Shown here piece by piece: positions 7,168 through 10,811 of a stretch of 10,811 nt of DNA (its first letter is position 1; each line of letters begins with the position of its first letter). The notes under the pieces were generated by a model that had not been told where the DNA came from, ran no database searches, and was given only the letters and a program-made list of their open reading frames with translations. A program made the translations under genes and the position numbers. The stretch comes from JBFMAE01 sp040756085 (GTDB lineage Bacteria; Desulfobacterota; BSN033; UBA1163), in NCBI GenBank assembly GCA_040756085.1, contig JBFMAE010000413.1, positions 1 through 10,811 of the forward strand, read 5' to 3'.

Positions 7168-8328
7168 ATGAGGGATGTATTCGTAATTGGAGTGGGGATG
7201 ACCCAATTTGGCAAATTTCCTGAAAGAAGCCTGAGTGATTTGGGCAAAGAGGCTTGCTGGTTGGCCATGAAAGATGCAGGAGTGCGTCCCGATCGTATAC
7301 AGGCGGCGTATTGTGGCAACGCATTAGGTAGTTATCTCCAAAGGGAGAATGGCATTGGTCAATCCGTGTTATGGCAGGTTGGAATTAGAGGAATTCCTGT
7401 TATGAATATAGAGAATGCATGTGCAAGCGGGTCTTCCGCCTTTCGAGAAGCTTGGATGGGGGTGGCCGCAGGATTATATGACGTGGCCATTGCAGTCGGT
7501 GTAGAAAAAACAGTGATGAAGAAGGGGGCTCTGCTCGACGTCGGAGATGCAGAATTGGAGGCGAAGATTGGGGATGTCTTCCCAGGTCTTTTTGCCATGC
7601 GTGCCCAGCGCCATATGTATGAGTACGGGACGACCTTGGAGCAAATGGCAAAGGTTTCCGTTAAGAACCATCACAATGGGTGCCTCAATCCTTATGCTCA
7701 ATATCAAAAGGAGTTAACCGTGGAAGAGGTTCTCCACTCGCCTATGATTGCTGACCCTCTGACCCTCCTCAGTTGCTGTCCTAACAGCGACGGAGCAGCG
7801 GCTGCAATTGTTGCGAGCAGAGAGGTCGTGAAAATGTTATCAGCAAAACCCGTCAAGGTCTTAGCCTCCATCCTGGGGACTGGCCTTTATCACAACAAAA
7901 AAGACATGGCCCTTTTCGACCTTGATTTCAAAGTTTCCAAGGAGGCTTATGAGATGGCCGGTGTTGGCCCAGAGGACATCGATTTGACGGAAGTTCATGA
8001 TGCATTTACGATTGCAGAAATCATGCACTACGAAGGACTTGGATTTTGCCGTGTGGGAGAGGGCGGCCGTCTCATCGATGAGGGTGAGACTGAGATCAAA
8101 GGGCGAATCCCTGTGAATCCAAGCGGAGGCTTGCTGGCCAAAGGCCATCCGGTTGGAGCGAGCGGGATTGCTCAAATTGCTGAGATCGTTTGGCATCTTC
8201 GAGGAGAGGCGGGTGCAAGGCAGGTGGCCAATGCACGGATTGGCCTTTCCCATATGATGGGGGGCGGTAAAGAAGGGGATGTGGGAGCCTGTACCGTACA
8301 TATCTTAGAGCGGATCAATGAGATTTAA
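7168..8328 (+). CDS. SCP2/SCP-x-like thiolase (acetyl-CoA acetyltransferase family)
   Basis: This 386-residue thiolase-fold enzyme would cleave a 3-oxoacyl-CoA with CoA, or condense two acyl-CoAs. The nucleophilic cysteine is C85 in NIENACASGSSAF. H277 in EVHDAFTIAE corresponds to the NEAF-type position, and H327 in GHPVGASG is the conserved catalytic histidine. The second cysteine of classical thiolases (the CxG motif) is absent: the matching segment reads SHMMGGGKEGD (361-371), as in many SCP-x-like thiolases that pair with DUF35 proteins. The gene follows its DUF35 partner with a ribosome site, GGAAGAGG, at 7154-7161. Its last 11 bases overlap the next gene. In the proposed pathway it releases acetyl-CoA plus a shorter acyl-CoA from the product of the ligase. 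Benzoylsuccinyl-CoA-type thiolases (BbsB) are an alternative relative; the substrate cannot be read from the sequence. Confidence 0.9.
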   Translation: MRDVFVIGVGMTQFGKFPERSLSDLGKEACWLAMKDAGVRPDRIQAAYCGNALGSYLQRENGIGQSVLWQVGIRGIPVMNIENACASGSSAFREAWMGVAAGLYDVAIAVGVEKTVMKKGALLDVGDAELEAKIGDVFPGLFAMRAQRHMYEYGTTLEQMAKVSVKNHHNGCLNPYAQYQKELTVEEVLHSPMIADPLTLLSCCPNSDGAAAAIVASREVVKMLSAKPVKVLASILGTGLYHNKKDMALFDLDFKVSKEAYEMAGVGPEDIDLTEVHDAFTIAEIMHYEGLGFCRVGEGGRLIDEGETEIKGRIPVNPSGGLLAKGHPVGASGIAQIAEIVWHLRGEAGARQVANARIGLSHMMGGGKEGDVGACTVHILERINEI

Positions 8329-8731
8329 TGGCCTGAACCATATCGGAGTGGCAGTAAGAGATATAGAAAAGGCCAAAGACTTTTTGAAAAAGAATTTTGA
8401 AAGTAAACTCATCTATGAAGGGGTCTCCGAAAAACAAGGCATTCACTTCGCACTGGTCTCTTGGGGAGAGCTGAAGTTAGAGTTGATGGCCCCCATTAAG
8501 GGGGAGGGACTCATAGCGGAATTTATCAATCAAAGAGGAGAGGGGATCCATCATCTTTCCTTTCAGGTAGAAGACCTTCAGTCAATTGCGTCCTTCTTCC
8601 AAGAGAAGGGCTTCAAAACTATAAAACAACCATCGGAAATCCCAGGCATCCATGCAATGTTCATACATCCTAAAAGTTTCTTCGGAATATTGGTAGAAGT
8701 ATTCCAGGGAATCGAGGAGAGTTACGTTTAA
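8318..8731 (+). CDS. VOC-family protein, methylmalonyl-CoA epimerase-like
   Basis: This 137-residue protein of the vicinal-oxygen-chelate fold consists of two beta-alpha-beta-beta-beta modules. It shows the main features of methylmalonyl-CoA epimerase: NHIGVAVRDIEKA at the N-terminus with metal-ligand candidate H8, LELMAP with E55, GEGIHHLSFQVEDL with the H78-H79 pair, IHPKSFFGILVEVFQ with E127 as C-terminal ligand, and a usual length of about 130-150. Epimerases interconvert (R)- and (S)-methylmalonyl-CoA during propionyl-CoA breakdown, acting in the cytosol with a divalent metal. The start codon overlaps the thiolase by 11 bases, so the two are coupled, which ties it to the thiolase product. 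Other VOC functions (for example epimerisation of another 2-substituted acyl-CoA, or a dioxygenase-like role) are possible. No mutase or propionyl-CoA carboxylase is in the window. Confidence 0.8.
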   Translation: MRFNGLNHIGVAVRDIEKAKDFLKKNFESKLIYEGVSEKQGIHFALVSWGELKLELMAPIKGEGLIAEFINQRGEGIHHLSFQVEDLQSIASFFQEKGFKTIKQPSEIPGIHAMFIHPKSFFGILVEVFQGIEESYV

Positions 8732-8771
8732 TAAGTTACTTCTTACTTTCAGGTGTTTGTTTCCTTAGAAA

Positions 8772-9539
8772 TTGGCCCCTATGCTATCCGTTGAAAAATT
8801 GAATAAGAACTTTGGAGGCATTCTCGCCTTAACCGATTTGTCATTTGACATAGAAGAGAAGAAGATCACTGCGATTATCGGACCGAATGGTGCGGGAAAA
8901 ACCACCCTTCTTAACATTATCACCGGAATCTATCCTGCCACTTCGGGAACGATAAAATTTTGGAACAAGATGCTCAATGGTTTGGATCCTCATCATATCG
9001 CGCAGTTGGGTATTATGCGTACCTTTCAAAATTTGCAAATCTTTTACAATATGACCGTATTGCAAAATGTGATGTTGGGGTATCATGCTCAAACGAAATG
9101 CGAATTTCTTAGGTGTTTTTTTAGTTTACCCTCGGCAAAAAAGGAGGAAACTTTGATCCTCGATGAGGCACAAAAAATCTTAGAATTTTTTGGATTGTCT
9201 AATAAATCTTACAAGATAAGCGGGTATCTCTCATATGGAGATCAAAAGTGTTTAGAGATCGCTCGGGCTGTAGCGAGCAATCCCAAACTCCTCCTTTTAG
9301 ATGAGCCTGTAGCTGGCTTAAACCCAATGGAAATTGAGGGAGTTGTCCAATTGCTTTTAGGACTCAAGGACAAAGGGGTAACAGTGATTTTGGTAGAGCA
9401 CAATATGAATTTTGTGATGTCTATTTCTGATAAGGTGATTGTCTTAAACTACGGATCGAAGATTTCAGAAGGGACGCCTCAAGAAATTCAGAAAGATGAG
9501 AGGGTGGTAGCTGCTTACCTGGGCGAGGAGATATGTTAA
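8772..9539 (+). CDS. livG: LivG-type branched-chain amino acid ABC transporter ATPase
   Basis: This ABC ATPase has 255 residues from the TTG at 8772, or 252 from the in-frame ATG at 8781; neither has a clear ribosome site, and the ATG is the safer choice. Counting from the TTG, Walker A GPNGAGKT is at 37-44, the Q-loop glutamine at 86 (FQNLQIFYNMTV), the signature LSYGD at 153-157, Walker B LLLLDEP at 173-179 and the H-loop histidine at 210 (VEHNMNFVMSI). The VEHNM and GxISEGTPQEI endings are typical of LivG. The gap to the preceding VOC gene (8732-8771) holds no convincing terminator or promoter. The last codons overlap LivF by 7 bases, so expression is coupled. Liv-type systems also carry aromatic and dicarboxylic acids in many bacteria, so branched-chain amino acids are only the default annotation. 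Confidence 0.93.
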   Translation: MAPMLSVEKLNKNFGGILALTDLSFDIEEKKITAIIGPNGAGKTTLLNIITGIYPATSGTIKFWNKMLNGLDPHHIAQLGIMRTFQNLQIFYNMTVLQNVMLGYHAQTKCEFLRCFFSLPSAKKEETLILDEAQKILEFFGLSNKSYKISGYLSYGDQKCLEIARAVASNPKLLLLDEPVAGLNPMEIEGVVQLLLGLKDKGVTVILVEHNMNFVMSISDKVIVLNYGSKISEGTPQEIQKDERVVAAYLGEEIC

Positions 9540-10279
9540 GAGTCGAAAATTTGGATGCCTTTTACGGTAGTATCCAAGTGCTAAAAGGTATTTCCTTGGA
9601 GGTCAGAGAGAAAGAGAGCGTTGCTCTGGTTGGGGCCAATGGGGCTGGGAAAACCACCCTTCTCAATACAATATCTGGATTGGTTGAGAAAAAAACCGGA
9701 ATGATCAAATTCCAAGGTCGGAATATCAGCGGCCTTCCCCCTGAAAAGATCATTACCTTTGGTATCATACAAGTACCGGAGAATCGGCGGATTTTTAAAC
9801 CCCTCACTGCATTGGAAAACTTAGAGATAGGAGCTTACATCAGGTCTAAACATGGAGAAAAGAAAGAGATTCTACAAGATTTTGATTTTGTGTTCCGCCT
9901 TTTCCCGATTTTAAAAAATCGGACCAATCAGTTGGCAGGCACATTGAGTGGTGGGGAACAGCAAATGCTATCTATAGGGAGGGCATTGATGAGTAGGCCC
10001 AAATTGGTTTTATTGGACGAACCCTCTTTGGGTTTAGCACCCCTTGTAGTGAAGGAGATTTTAGAAATCATCAATACCTTAAGGTTAGGGGGAATGACGG
10101 TCATGCTAGTGGAGCAAAATTTAAAAGCATGTTTAAAAGTCTCTGATCGGGTGTACGTTATGGAAATGGGTAAAATTCGAATCGAAGGAGAGGCGGCGAA
10201 TCTATTGAAAAAAGAGGAAGTAAAGAAAGCATTTCTGGGTGAGGCTATTGTGGAATCATCGAAGAAGGGAGGTGAATGA
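9533..10279 (+). CDS. livF: LivF-type branched-chain amino acid ABC transporter ATPase
   Basis: This second ABC ATPase of 248 residues would pair with LivG on the cytoplasmic side of the transporter. Walker A GANGAGKT is at 34-41, the VPENRRIFKPLTALENLEIGAY segment around 81-102 is the LivF-specific signature, LSGGEQQML is at 138-146, and Walker B LVLLDEP at 158-164 is followed by SLGLAP. The H-loop position is Q195 in VEQN, as in other LivF proteins. A GAGGAG site at 9525-9530 lies very close to the ATG. The start overlaps the LivG stop. It is followed by a 41-base gap and then the binding-protein gene, which has a much stronger ribosome site. Confidence 0.94.
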   Translation: MLRVENLDAFYGSIQVLKGISLEVREKESVALVGANGAGKTTLLNTISGLVEKKTGMIKFQGRNISGLPPEKIITFGIIQVPENRRIFKPLTALENLEIGAYIRSKHGEKKEILQDFDFVFRLFPILKNRTNQLAGTLSGGEQQMLSIGRALMSRPKLVLLDEPSLGLAPLVVKEILEIINTLRLGGMTVMLVEQNLKACLKVSDRVYVMEMGKIRIEGEAANLLKKEEVKKAFLGEAIVESSKKGGE

Positions 10280-10303
10280 AATAAGATAACCAAATTACTT
10301 CTG

Positions 10304-10311
10304 AAAGGAGG
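10304..10311 (+). promoter_or_regulatory. Near-perfect ribosome binding site of the binding-protein gene
   Basis: AAAGGAGG, 9 bases ahead of the ATG at 10321, is the strongest ribosome site in the window. It fits the need for more binding protein than membrane components. The gap it sits in (10280-10320) shows no hairpin by eye. Confidence 0.8.
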
Positions 10312-10320
10312 AGATTCACG

Positions 10321-10811
10321 ATGATTAAAAATTGGAAAAAGATTTTATTTTTAGCCCTTTTGATACCCATTTTTCTCCTATTTGGTCAGGCCCACGAGAG
10401 TTTTGCCAAAAAGGCTCCCTATAAGGTTGGTGCCCTTTTGGACCTCACTGAATTTGGGGCCCCCGCTGGAGTTGACGAAAAAGATGCGTTGCTCATGGAG
10501 GTTGAAAAGATCAACAAGGAAGGAGGGGTAAATGGACACCCCATCGAACTCGTGATTGAGAACTCTGCTTCCCATCCGACAAAGGCCGTGAGTGGTTTAA
10601 CAAAATTGGTCACACAGGATAAGGTCGTCGCGATCATCGGGCCATCTATCGGGAATACCATTGCTGCTGTGTTGCCGATGGCTGAAAAAAACAAAGTCCC
10701 TGTTCTATCTCTTTCTCCTCTCACACCGGAAGCTACTCGTAAAGGCTATAAATGGACCTTCAGAATGCCACAATCCGATGTGATCGTCGTGGAAAAAATC
10801 ATCGATTATCT
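10321..10811 (+). CDS. LivK-type periplasmic substrate-binding protein, 3' partial
   Basis: The first 163 codons of a type I periplasmic binding protein are visible; the gene runs off the window end with no stop. A Sec signal peptide is seen: basic MIKNWKK, a hydrophobic core at about 8-22 (ILFLALLIPIFLLFG), and a likely cleavage after A29 (SFA/KK). There is no lipobox cysteine, which favours a Gram-negative periplasmic protein. The mature part starts with YKVGALLDLTEFGAPAG, followed by EVEKINKEGGVNGHPIELVI and LVTQDKVVAIIGPSIGNTIAAV, the classic Leu/Ile/Val-binding protein fold 1 pattern (Peripla_BP_6). It would deliver substrate to the LivH/LivM permeases, which must lie outside the window. 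Ligand specificity is not readable; related proteins bind aromatic acids, amides and urea as well as amino acids. Confidence 0.9.
   Translation, partial: MIKNWKKILFLALLIPIFLLFGQAHESFAKKAPYKVGALLDLTEFGAPAGVDEKDALLMEVEKINKEGGVNGHPIELVIENSASHPTKAVSGLTKLVTQDKVVAIIGPSIGNTIAAVLPMAEKNKVPVLSLSPLTPEATRKGYKWTFRMPQSDVIVVEKIIDY

Larger units (their letters stand above)
3..10811 (+). other. Candidate single operon for ketone or secondary-alcohol catabolism plus uptake
   Basis: All eleven genes share one strand. Gaps are 15, 4, 12, 2, 12, 13, -11, 40, -7 and 41 bases in order. No stretch lacks genes for more than about 50 bases, and no terminator is evident. The operon promoter is expected upstream of the window and the end downstream, probably after livH and livM. 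Confidence 0.7.

Noticed and set aside
8732..8771. Terminator or promoter between the VOC gene and livG
   Set aside because: No stem-loop with a T-run and no clear -35/-10 pair is visible; the gap is only 40 bases.
9928..10293. Open frame on the - strand across the end of LivF
   Set aside because: Its residues are the reverse reading of a highly conserved ATPase gene; no ribosome site or domain supports it.

Overview
The window is a piece of a bacterial catabolic gene cluster. Eleven genes, the first and last cut by the window edges, lie head to tail on the + strand. The gaps between them are at most about 50 bases and two gene pairs overlap, so this looks like one long operon. I see no RNA genes, repeats, CRISPR, insertion sequences or convincing terminators. 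Shine-Dalgarno-type starts, mixed GC content and the mix of PaaK-like CoA ligase, TetR regulator, DUF35/thiolase pair and Liv-type ABC transporter suggest an anaerobic or facultative Gram-negative, most like Desulfobacterota (old Deltaproteobacteria). That placement is an inference and only moderately sure.

Layout. Positions 3-3674 hold two HyuA/HyuB-superfamily subunits (hydantoinase/oxoprolinase/acetone carboxylase/acetophenone carboxylase); the first lacks its N-terminus because of the window edge. Positions 3679-4719 hold a zinc-dependent, probably NAD-linked, medium-chain alcohol dehydrogenase resembling secondary-alcohol dehydrogenases. Positions 4732-6084 hold a PaaK-like acyl-CoA ligase. 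Positions 6087-6716 hold a TetR/AcrR regulator. Positions 6729-8328 hold a DUF35 zinc-ribbon/OB-fold protein followed by an SCP2/SCP-x-like thiolase. Positions 8318-8731 hold a VOC protein resembling methylmalonyl-CoA epimerase. From about 8772 to the end are LivG, LivF and the start of a LivK-type periplasmic binding protein; the LivH and LivM permeases are not in the window and would be expected downstream.

Reading the genes together (inference), they fit a route for secondary alcohols or ketones: the dehydrogenase makes a ketone, the HyuAB-type enzyme carboxylates it with ATP to a 3-oxoacid, the ligase makes the 3-oxoacyl-CoA, and the thiolase with its DUF35 partner cleaves it to acetyl-CoA plus a shorter acyl-CoA. 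The epimerase-like protein would suit a propionyl-CoA-yielding substrate such as butanone. This matches the logic of the known acetophenone and ketone carboxylation pathways but in a different gene set. The TetR protein is a likely acyl-CoA-responsive local regulator, and the ABC system may import the substrate or an acid related to it. The main competing view is that HyuAB hydrolyses a lactam or hydantoin-like ring; sequence alone does not exclude it.
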